Of a stretch of DNA of 64,000 nt, positions 27,413 through 36,970 are shown in pieces. Origin of the DNA: Lethocerus indicus (lineage: Eukaryota; Arthropoda; Insecta; Hemiptera; Belostomatidae); contig JACDQD010000002.1 in the NCBI GenBank assembly GCA_019843655.1, positions 3,048,585 through 3,112,584 on the forward strand. The letters are read 5' to 3'. The notes beneath the pieces are model-generated. The model searched no databases and was not told the DNA's origin. It worked only from the letters and a program-made list of their open reading frames with translations. The number at the start of each line of letters is the position of its first letter. The first letter of the stretch is position 1. A program made the translations under genes and the position numbers.

Positions 27413-27560
27413 GCGTAAGTTCGTGGTGTTTCTGTCTCCTCTCGCTGGTTTGGTCTTTTGCTATACCGGTTTCGGCTGCTCGCCATCTTCAGTAGCAGTG
27501 TTAGTCCCTGTTGGCACTTTAGATGTTTTTTGGGCATCCCCACTGCACTGTCACTTGTAC
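27413..27560 (-). mobile_element. Terminal-repeat arm, hammerhead family, copy B (solo)
   Basis: About 148 bp, matching the left arm of 35348-35728 in the same orientation, including the TTCTGTCTCCTCTC, TTTGGTCTTTTGCTA, GGTTTCGGCTGCTCGCC and GATGTTTTTTGGGCATCC blocks. Its outer end abuts TA (27411-27412), as the other copies do. No second arm or transposase lies beside it, so it is a solo arm or truncated copy. It is more diverged than the 35 kb arms (for example GCACTTTAG for GCACTTTGG). Confidence 0.75.
27460..27496 (-). ncRNA. Hammerhead-ribozyme-like motif, GTA cleavage triplet
   Basis: Read on the minus strand: GCTA, CTGAAGA, T, GGC-GAGCA-GCC, GAAA, CCG, GTA, TAGC. All core positions of a type I hammerhead are kept: C-U-G-A-N-G-A, GAAA, an NUH triplet and a complementary four-base stem I. 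Compared with the 35 kb copies the cleavage triplet is GTA instead of GTC, still permitted by the NUH rule. Stem III is only two base pairs with a two-base loop, so activity as a monomer is doubtful. Transcription is not known. Confidence 0.6.
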
Positions 27561-29221
27561 GTGTATATATGCGATTTGTTATTGATTTGTTGTGATTGTT
27601 ACATCTGGCCATGTAATCGTGACATGTTTTCCATCGAAGAAAAATACTTACACATATAATCTATTGGCAACATCCAAAGTCCTGTCTATTCCTCGGTACT
27701 ATTCTCACGATGGTATATATTTCTAAGCATCTAGATTCAAGGGTGTGGTCCGCGATATACCTAGTCGTGGTTGGAAGGGTAGGAGGGTGGCGGGCGGACG
27801 GGGATATTCCATGTTTTATTTATGCAGCGCCTTTGCTGAGCGGAAACTTGCCGGTAGCCGATGACCCGGCCGCCTAAGTGGAAATCAGATCGGGCGGTGA
27901 CTGTGCCCGGCTCCAATATATATTCGGGCAGGGCTTAAAAACTCGCCCCTTTGCCCCCTCGGCCCAGACCCCGGGGCCCCGACCATGGGGCCGGGGTGAC
28001 CCCATTGAAATTCACCGGAGGAGGCCGCATTATGCGTCGTTACTGAGCTCCGCCGGCCTTTTACTGGGTTTTATCGAAAGTTCCCCATTGCGCGGTAAAA
28101 CCTCCAATAAAGGGGACAAACTGCTTTCCATTAATGCGAAATACGTTTTCGAGCTTAAATATAGTTTTTTTATGACTTCTAAATGTAAACGGTACATTAA
28201 TTTAGATCAATTTGTTTGATATTAAGTATTAAACCGGTCGATTTCGCTATTATTATCGGAAACAATGATATATGAAATTATTGGAAAATTGCGAACATTT
28301 AGTTTCAACGAGCTTTGTACAACACAGAAATTAGTTTAAGATGTAAGTTGATATAGATTATATGTTCTAATAAACGTTTTCTTTATTATTTCAGGTATGT
28401 CCGTGTTATAAATTTGTACTGCCTGGAATTCTTGGTAAGGTTTCTTTGCTATCCATCCTAACGTATTATTAACTTTCACTCACAACTGTTTCGCGGCTAG
28501 AGATGTTAAATGTACAGGAAAATTATAGTCAGAAGAAATTGTCGTGATACAGAAGACAAAGTGTCACTATAAAAATGAAGGATTTAAGTCTAGACCAATT
28601 TCAAGTTATCACAATCGCTATCGTGTCATTGGTAATATAACCTGGTATTTATTCAATGCAGCTTTCAAAGAAACATCCCTTTTTACCGCACACGCTACAT
28701 TGATTATTTTTAAATTTTAGACATTTAGTGTATAGTATGTGCCGAATTTCCATGCAAAATCCGATTACTATAAGTAATGAATTGCTACCGACGATGGTGA
28801 TGGAAATGTATGTCGAATACATTTTTTTTAAATAATGTTGGATCAATTGATGACTGCTGTCAAAATTATGTTACTTCCTTAACAATTTAACTCATAATCT
28901 AATTATTTCGAATTCTAACTATCAAATTCAACTCTTCAATAAGAAGTCAGTTCATTTTCCGAAGGCGCAGACACTGTCCGAGTTGACAGGGAATTGACGT
29001 TTAAAATATAAAAACTATCGCCCCTTTCACAAAGGGCCAGAAATGAAGGGCGTGCGGAAGGGAAATCGATTCTGCGATGCGAGCTCCCGGAGAATAGTTC
29101 TCCCTGAAGATACGTACCTTTCAATTTAAGAGATCAAAAGTGTCCACTCATCCCCTCCTAGGAAAACTCAGAGACGCCAGCACCAACCAACTCCATGAAA
29201 ACTGCCAATATAAGTAATTAA

Positions 29222-29223
<2 letters not shown>

Positions 29224-29274
<51 letters not shown>
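29224..29274. repeat. (AT)25 microsatellite
   Basis: Fifty-one bases of perfect alternating A/T, self-complementary and able to form a cruciform. Confidence 0.98.
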
Positions 29275-29275
<1 letters not shown>

Positions 29276-30257
29276 TGGGAATTATATTTGTATAATGTTT
29301 CAATTAGGTTAAATGTGTTAATGCACTCGTACGTTTTACGTAATACCTTAATTTACATACATCAATTTTAATAGCTGATTGTCTAATTAATTATTGCATA
29401 ACCCTGTACATTACACGAAGCTATAATATTATAATCAGTTGTGATAGCAGTTTCTGTATTCGTTAATTCGTCAGTATCCAATCAAAACTGGAAACGTTGT
29501 AATTTTAATGAGGATTATTAGGGACTCCGAATTTTAGTACACTACACCCAGTGGTGGGTGCGTATTTCAAAATTAGAATATAACTCACTTAATCGAATAA
29601 GATGACCTAATTCCCAACATGCCCTGTTTTAGTTCCACGACTGAGTGTTATAATCAGTCGGAAACTTCTGTGAACGTACGCCAGTACGTGCCAATTTGCA
29701 CTGGCCACTATATTGCCAAACAGAACGTAGGCAATGTGTATGACGTACAGTAGGGAATTTATATTTGAACGCGACCAATTCTAACTACCATAAATATGAA
29801 CACAAAATAATTCAGAATTTAAATATTTGGGGCCCTTCAACGATCCCTTATTGAAATATTGAAGTTATTGTTCATATACAATTCTGATCGCGATAGTAAC
29901 CACTATCAATGAAGTGGAAAGTACAATTAAAGTGTAGCAAAATTGATTCGTATTTCTGAATTAGGTGTTCGTAGACTAAACAAACACCAAAATTCAATAA
30001 CTCACGCCGTATTAGGATAAATAGCTCGATCGGCTTTCACATATTTATTTATTGCGACCAATATATTATTGGAACATGCTCTCAGGTTTCTCGTAACCTT
30101 ACTTCATAGCGGAAGTAGCTCGGGATTTCTTTCCGGAATATGGGTATTAAATGATCAACCGGAGGGACCTGAAACGTAATTTTATTTCACCGGGTTTATT
30201 GCTTTCGCCCCTTCCGCAGGATTCGGCCAGGATAAAGTCCTGATCTAGGCAATATCG

Positions 30258-30325
30258 TCCTCCTCCTCCTCCTCCTCCTCCTCCTCCTTCTCCTTTTCCT
30301 CTTTCTCCTTCTACTCCTCCTCCTA
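30258..30325. repeat. (TCC)n imperfect microsatellite
   Basis: About ten perfect TCC units followed by interrupted CTT/TCC units. On the minus strand it gives artefactual poly-Arg or poly-Gly frames (30147-30498), which should not be annotated as genes. Confidence 0.95.
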
Positions 30326-33300
30326 CGGTAACGGTCCAGTGCTTTTGACTTGGCCGTGGGCGGGCCCCCACTCGAGCTAAATTGCAGAATGTGGAACAAA
30401 GAGAGAGAGTCACTTTTTTTCCTATCCTGTTTTCCTTTATGGAATAAAAATATGAGACGTGACGACCGAGTCATCCCCCTGCCGATAGAATGCGCCAATT
30501 TTGATATTTCCCTTTCAGATTCTTGTTCGGCTTAAAATCACCAATTTAATATGAGCGCATTACCCTTATTTAACAAGATAAATTTTGAATTTTTACTGAC
30601 TGGCTTGATATATCGCGAAATATATGGGAAGAATATCAGTTGGCAGGGGTTGACCCACGGCCGTTCCTGGAGTTTTCCTGTATATTTAGAAACCACCCGA
30701 GTCGGTACCATTGGAAGGGTTTTCACTAAAAAACCTAGAATACACTTTACAGCGTCAAGTAAAGGATTTGCCCTCTGATCATGACTTAATTCTGCCTCGT
30801 ACTCAGAGTGCGCCCGTCAGAGGGGTATAATTAAGGGGACCCTCGTAATCCCCGTTAGCTGCGGTTCCTGGATTTAGAAGGCGTCCCTCCGGTCCCAACC
30901 TTGTACCGACCGACAATCCAGTGCGACTTTGTCGTGTCCGACAAGGCTATTTGGTCGAGACCGCTTCTGCCCTTTACCTAAGACCGCTCTACTTACCCCA
31001 CATAATTGCTACGCCCACCTGTATGGGTGCACACCTACGAGTAGCGTTTCGATCCTGGGTGCTAAGGCGTTTTGAAGGTGTTGGAGGGGTATCACATCAA
31101 CATAATAATAGAATATCAGAATATAGAATCAATACACAAGTATTGATGGCGGATTACAAACGGCTGCAATTAGTCTCGGATAAGGTCGGGTTAATTGATA
31201 AAACTATATTGAAAGGTCAAGAACGACGTGTGTCGATGCGTGTGTCGAAGGGTGGTTTTTTGTGGTGTCCGGGGGTGCGTAAGCGCGAGTCGGAGTGTGG
31301 AGGGGGGCGGATTTAATTTATACTATGAGGGAGTCGGAGCGTGAGGGCGTCCTCGCAAGTTTAATTGCTCGATATGGAGCCGGGGTCGGAAGAGGTTGAT
31401 CCTCTCGTGTTCCGCATCACCCCTCGGGGGGGTTGAATACACGGGCTCAAATGGTTTTTAAATTAAGAACCGACATTGCTCCACCGCCGCCCACTTTGGC
31501 GCCCGGCATTATACCGCCCCGACGCCCTCCCGCAGCCGGGAGGAAGACCGACCATATTTACTAAAGCAATCCAAACATTTCATTAACGCCTCGCCGCCTA
31601 CCGACCGTGGTGCCCGCCCAACCCTGGCGGTCCTGCTGCCACACATTGTGCCCGTGAAAATTTCATCAGCCCAACCAGACGCGATGGAAATTCGACGCTG
31701 TTATATTATTGCCCGGCACGGGCACCAATTTATTGTCGGCGAACAAATTAAACCCCCAACAACACCGCTCGAAGGCATCGGGAGATATATTTTTCAATTT
31801 TCCACGCCTCATTTCCAGCGGCCCCAGATTACAATTCCCTTCGGAGAGCTGCGACTGGCGCAGGCTCCCTTACCGAATTTCCCACTCGTTCGGTCCCAGC
31901 CTGGGCGCGGACCAGTACCGGATAATGGGATCAGACTATACCTTGATTTTAAATTAGCGTAGTTTTCGTGCGCGGTGAATAACTTGAAACGTTAAGAGTT
32001 ATCGGAGTATATAAAAACTTGATTTTGAAAAAAAACTTACAAATTTATTTATATTTTATTATAAAATCCGTATTAATTGTTTACATCTAGACATACCTTT
32101 TTCTTATTATCGACACATATTATAGAAGTGAATGCCTGTCAATTTTTAGGCCTCATTTTCTGAGCATCATCAACTTTCCCATCAGGCTATTTACCGCTTT
32201 AAAATTCTCATTACTTCACTTGGGATACTGATTTTCATATAACGCCTATATTTTAGACAGTGTATTTATGCACTAATTTACGCCTTCATTAAAATTATTA
32301 CCAGTAAGCTGATAAAATTACGCAAATATTAGTAACAATTTCTGGGGAAGATAAATAAACTTGTTTGTCACGTATATAATGGGGTATTAAGTAGAAAGGT
32401 ATTAAGAGGATTAACAGGATTTGAATTTCACCGTCGTAATTATGTAATCCATAAGCCTCTAAAGGCAAAATTGCGGAATATATAATCTAATAAAATGTTG
32501 ATTTTATCATAAAAGCTTGAAACTGGAAAAATTCCAAAGAATCATGTACCTGAAGAATTATTTTTTAGATTTATAATAATATAAATATGCCGTTCAATTT
32601 TCCTTGCCGTGTATATTGGAAAAACTAAATCCAAAATGATGATAAATTTAACATTGTTTTTAAAAAAAAACATCGCCATGTACCAGTGAATGTCCCTCAG
32701 GGGAGCATAAAACATGAATACTTTTTGTACTGACAAGACGCAAATAAATTCAAACAAATGTCTCTGAGAAAGTACACGAAGTTTTACAACTGAATTGGCA
32801 ACCAGGGCGTCGTTGTGTTGTCTTAAAATGAAGTATATTTCACGTTTAAGTGAGCGGAACGAGTACACGACATGAATGTCATCATATGTTACTAAATATG
32901 CATATGTATGATGCTTCAATGAGTAAATTCCTAAACCATAGTTTTGGGAACCAAGATTTGTTATTCCTGAAATATCTATGAGAGCGAGGAGATGATCCAT
33001 TGTAAATTGATTCATTTTTATGAATGGGTTTTATTATAATATTTTATATTATAATCAAAAACCGGCAGTGCAGACGAAAGAAATTACCTAGCATATTGTA
33101 TTGCCTAATAGCGTTCTATAGCAGTACCAAAATCGTGAGATTGAAGGTATGCTAATTGAAGCGTGCTATAAGATCTCTTTATAGCGCCTAATGAAGATAA
33201 AATACAGGCGAAACTGCACTGGCTCTAGGCCTTAATGGAACTGAGTAAGTATCAGTTACTCATGAATAAATAAAAGGACTCATTTCTCTCTGTGGCGCGT

Positions 33301-34035
33301 TGATCCCCACCTCATTCTGCCCACCTTGCCCAGGTGCCGTTTTACGGTCCCGCTCTGATTCCATTTTATATACCCCATTTGTTTCTAGATTAATTGGCCT
33401 TTTTCATAGCTTACTAAACACGAAAATAATCCCAGGAAGGGTAAAGGAATTCCGTACACGCAAATGCTGTCTAACGCCTGACGGGAATAAATGAAACTAA
33501 ATAATAAAAAATGTTTAATTTTTAAAATTATTTACATATTTCCCAGCATAAGATAAAATCAACGAGCTGAGAAATAAGGCGTTTATTACACCGTATAAAA
33601 TCGAAATTATTCAAATCTACGAAGTTTTATAACCATGATTATCACATACCCATTAATAAACAGGACCTAATGGACCGGGGTGGTTTGAAAGGCAATTTAT
33701 AATACCTACAGTCTTTGCCAATATTTCCCCCAGCTCCTTTTCTAATAATTAGTACGGCGAATATTTTTTCATAACGAACAACACTCCTCCCTGAATAATA
33801 AAATCGGTTAAGAAAAATATATCAGTATAAAAGTGCTAAGTAGGGGGAGGAAGAAAGGGGTGGATGATGTAGTGGAAGCTCGGCGGTTAGTTTAGTAATA
33901 CCGCCCTAGGTAAGGCTTCCCTGTGTTTCGGGCTTGCCGATAATGAAAGGGGTCATTACCCAATAAAGTTCAATTTTCGGAGGGAGGTATTGGAGTTGGG
34001 CAGCACTCCCTCGGGTATTTACTCATCGGTGAAAC

Positions 34036-34038
34036 AGA

Positions 34039-34104
<66 letters not shown>

Positions 34105-34111
34105 GTGAGAG
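34036..34111. repeat. (GA)n microsatellite
   Basis: About 50 bp of perfect GA flanked by GGGAGA-type imperfect units. A long homopurine strand; the minus-strand Ser/Leu frame at 34023-34229 is an artefact of it. A CT tract of the opposite strand bias lies 0.8 kb downstream. Confidence 0.97.
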
Positions 34112-34891
34112 CTCTCTTATCGAGTTGGGCCACACGGCCCCGGACCCTTTCGCCTTTAATTAATATCTTGATTTTCCTTCCATCCCGCCTTTCTTCCTTT
34201 TTGTCCATTTTATTTAATCTCCTGCTCATAGACGAAAGAATAAATTAAATCACTTTCTTCTCCTTTATTTCTTTCTCGTTCATCGACGTGAGGAGGATTT
34301 ATAACGCGGCGCCAATAATATCGCCAGGGGCCCCGCTACCCGGCCTCTCATTTTTCAATGGCCGGATCCCGGTTTCAATTCCCCGGCCGGCTTAATTGTG
34401 CCGCTCGGCCGGCGGCCGGCGGAGATTTCTCAAAGTGATATAAAGCACCGGCCGAGGAGAAAATAGTTAATTGACTTTACGGTATCTCAAATCGTACACC
34501 TCAACAAATTAAGACCTGTGTAGGCCAACTGAGTTAATAATGTTTCTCAATCCAATCGGATTGTTTTATTCCAGATGTCTGGATTCCATGATATAGTCGT
34601 TACAGTCGTTTCACTATTTATCCTTTATTCCTAGCAGTTTGAAAAATTTATTTTTTTTTAAATTTAAATATACGCTTTGAAATCAATATGTTTAAAAGCC
34701 TAAACATATCAATCATGTCTGAGGAAACATTTTTCGTGAGCGTCTAAATCCCGGCTGAAGTATATTATTTCTGCTAGGTGGGAGAAGGCTATCTATCTGA
34801 GAGGAGACCGCCTCTTAGGATTAGGCTCAGAAGAGACAACAGACAAAAGAGTAAGATGGAGCGGGCCCCTCGCCCCTACTTACTCTTCTCT

Positions 34892-34894
<3 letters not shown>

Positions 34895-34925
<31 letters not shown>
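34895..34925. repeat. (CT)n microsatellite
   Basis: Thirty-one bases of perfect CT. Complementary to the GA tract at 34036-34111. Confidence 0.97.
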
Positions 34926-34927
<2 letters not shown>

Positions 34928-35395
34928 ACATCGGTTTGTCTCATAACGCAAAGTTTTACTGATAGGCTTCTCCTCCCAGACCAAGTTCTTAGGGCCGGGA
35001 GTTAAGGCCGAAACTTCTACACGAAGTAGGCCTATATACACATGGCCTTCATAGTTTGGGGCGCCCCCAGTATTCCCCGCCCAATTCCAGAAACTGGGTT
35101 GACCGATATCCAGCGGTCGCCAACGGCGTTTGCCCCGACCAGGACTCTCGGCTTTGTTGGCCGCATTTTAATTTCCACATCGGTTTAAAACCGATCTAAC
35201 AATAATGAAACAGTGCGGCAAATATAGAGTGTGGGATTTATATATATAAGAGTTTGAAGATGGTCACTTGTAAATAGTAAGATGGTTTAAAATAAGAAGC
35301 TGATAGAGCTGATTATATGACGTACCCATAGAAATGTTTTCACAATACTGTAGGTTCGTGATGTTTCTGTCTCCTCTCCGCTCGTTTGGTCTTTT

Positions 35396-35432
35396 GCTAG
35401 ACCGGTTTCGGCTGCTCGCCATCTTCAGTAGC
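35396..35432 (-). ncRNA. Hammerhead-ribozyme-like motif, left arm
   Basis: The reverse complement reads the same as the right-arm motif at 35645-35681: GCTA / CTGAAGA / T / GGC-GAGCA-GCC / GAAA / CCG / GTC / TAGC. All invariant core bases are intact. It points toward the left end of the element. Confidence 0.7.
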
Positions 35433-35644
35433 GGTGTTAGTCACTGTTAGCACTTTGGATGTTTTTTGAGCATCCTCACTGCACTGTCACTGTCACTTGT
35501 ACTGTAAGGCGCTAATACTAAAATGTAAGACAGACCTTTGTTGCGGGCTAGTATTAGGTGCGCCGTACCATTTAGTACATGTGAAAGTGACAGTGCAGTG
35601 AGGATGCCCAAAAAACATCCAAAGTGCTAACAGTGACTAACACC

Positions 35645-35681
35645 GCTACTGAAGATGGCGAGCAGCCGAAACCGGTCTAGC
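35645..35681 (+). ncRNA. Hammerhead-ribozyme-like motif, right arm
   Basis: Positions: stem I 5' strand GCTA 35645-35648; core CTGAAGA 35649-35655 (C-U-G-A-N-G-A with N = A); one unpaired T 35656; stem II GGC 35657-35659 with GCC 35665-35667 and loop GAGCA; GAAA 35668-35671; stem III A71-U76 and C72-G75 with loop CG; cleavage triplet GTC 35675-35677; stem I 3' strand TAGC 35678-35681. This is type I (open stem I) with a minimal stem III, as in hammerheads of Penelope-like elements and animal retrozymes, which are thought to work mainly as dimers. Deviations are the bulged T beside stem II and only four stem I pairs. An alternative hairpin GGTCT/AGACC (35674-35678 with 35685-35689) would compete with the active fold. 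Confidence 0.7.
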
Positions 35682-35730
35682 AAAAGACCAAACCAGCGAG
35701 AGGAGACAGAAACATCACGAACCTACAGTA

Positions 35731-36709
35731 TTCCAACCCCTCGCAGACCACAAAACAGGTATATCAAATTAGTTTTCACAATAATTATATTCAGTGCTCT
35801 AGTGCTTAAATATTAAGTATTAAGTATTATGTAGTCCATTTATAATTTCTAATTTTATTTTTGAATTTGCTCAAAGTCTAAAGTATTAAATAGAAGATAA
35901 TGAAGTGCGCATTACCATTTTAATTAATGCCGGCTAATTATCACGGCTTCTGCTTCATTTTTCAAAATGAGCCTTACATCTGTTAAGAATACACGAACAG
36001 TTTAGTATAGTAAATGAACAAGATTAGAATTAAGAACAATGTCATTGTATCTCCAATCTATCCTAGTTTGATTAAATGTAAGCTCACAACAATAGCACTT
36101 CACAATAGCTTTAATCCCTTTCCCGAGAGTAAGCATCAATTACGCTTCTTGAAATTGCTAAACTGCTCCATTTTATTTCGAGAAACCTTTTTATCGGCGA
36201 TTGGCCAGACGATTTAGGAATCTCTCTCAGCCCGCCCCCCATCCCTCCATTTTCCTGAATTGCTTCGAAGCGCATTGGGAGATTATTAAATGGAATGGGT
36301 TTGGTCTCAATATTGAAGGACGGGAATTTCTTTTCGAGCTAGGTGGGCCCGATTCAATCCGGCAGTGCAGGTCAACGCGCAGTGCCCTAATTAATTTGAA
36401 ACTGGAATACTTCGTCGATAATTAAGATTTGGTGCAACGATCATTTATTAAATTCTATCGATTTTACAGGAGATTCATTAGTTCCTCCCTTTTTTTCAGT
36501 TGTAAAAGTTCCAAGTGGAAAGAATGCAGTTCGCCACCGCGATTCTAATTGGAAATGTAAGCTTGAAGATCACGGGCGAAATGTTCCTTCAACCGCAAAT
36601 TTTAACTTATTAAATAAATATTTTATAATCCGTACGGATTATTGTTACGCCAGTTTTGTAGACAAAAAATTCTGAAATGATGCTTCGTCAACTGCCATGC
36701 CGCGATATA
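35731..36709. other. Non-coding AT-rich spacer
   Basis: No exon or repeat end recognised. A short ATTAAGTATTAAGTATTA tandem sits at about 35815-35832, and a moderately GC-rich patch at 36200-36400. ORFs 36014-36217 and 36201-36425 have no family features. Confidence 0.5.
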
Positions 36710-36970
36710 TTGGGTTGGCAACTAAATAATTGCGGACTTTCTAATCCGCGGGTTTTTTGTACCCAACATGTTCCAAACAGTTTTAAATCAATATGCGGGT
36801 TCAATTTTTTGAGCTTTCGATGCATACTTTTTTTTACCTTTACGACAAAAAATTTATGTCAAATAGACGCTATTAAACAGATCGGGACAAGTTTGCTACC
36901 GAATGTTGCATAGAGTACAATGTATTAACATGTCAGAAGGTCTTATCAGTTCGAAGATATGAATAACGCA
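36710..36970 (+). mobile_element. Degraded, deleted mariner element
   Basis: The left end is TTGGGTTGGCAACTAAATAA followed by TTGCGG, the irritans-type mariner terminus, preceded by TA (36708-36709). The right part (about 36895-36970: ACCGAATGTT, ATTAACATGTCAGAAGG, TCTTATCAG, ATATGAATAACGC) matches the inner part of the right end of the mariner at 39024-39550. The outermost right terminus is lost, and almost all of the coding region is deleted. Only about 260 bp remain. Confidence 0.7.

Larger units (their letters stand above)
27561..35347. other. Non-coding, large GC islands and simple repeats
   Basis: GC islands at about 27760-28110, 30190-30380, 30820-31960 (the longest in the window), 33860-34440 and 34780-35170. 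Between them is AT-rich DNA with a 51-bp AT microsatellite (29224-29274), a CCT tract (30258-30325) and paired GA and CT tracts (34036-34111, 34895-34925). The block 34330-34440 is packed with GGCCGG palindromes. The minus-strand frame 32542-33015 is the only ORF here that looks at all protein-like; see findings. No exon, RNA gene or element ends were recognised. Confidence 0.5.
35348..35728. mobile_element. Inverted-repeat (MITE-like) element carrying two hammerhead motifs
   Basis: Two arms of about 150 bp in inverted orientation: 35348-35500 and 35577-35728. They start CTGTAGGTTCGTGATG and end in its exact complement, with TA immediately outside both ends (35346-35347 and 35729-35730). The arms are nearly identical over the TTCTGTCTCC, TTTGGTCTTTTGCTAG and GATGTTTTTTGGGCATCC blocks. 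Between them is a spacer of about 75 bp whose edges also pair imperfectly (GGCGCTAATACTA against TAGTATTAGGTGCGCC). A TA duplication plus perfect terminal complementarity is the signature of a Tc1/mariner-type MITE. No coding capacity remains. Each arm holds one intact hammerhead-like motif, on opposite strands and pointing outward. Solo arms lie at 13778-13901 and 27413-27560. A head-to-head arrangement of a Penelope-like or retrozyme repeat is the alternative. Confidence 0.85.

Noticed and set aside
5857..27826. Recurrent TTTATGC(C/G) words suggesting Caudal or Hox sites
   Set aside because: The number seen is about what AT-rich sequence of this length gives by chance.
28649..28846. Short frame with a CxxCGKKGC...C zinc-knuckle-like end
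   Set aside because: The cysteine spacing does not fit a CCHC knuckle, and the rest of the frame is AT-driven.
30147..30498. Arg-rich and Gly-rich minus-strand ORFs
   Set aside because: They are translations of the CCT tract.
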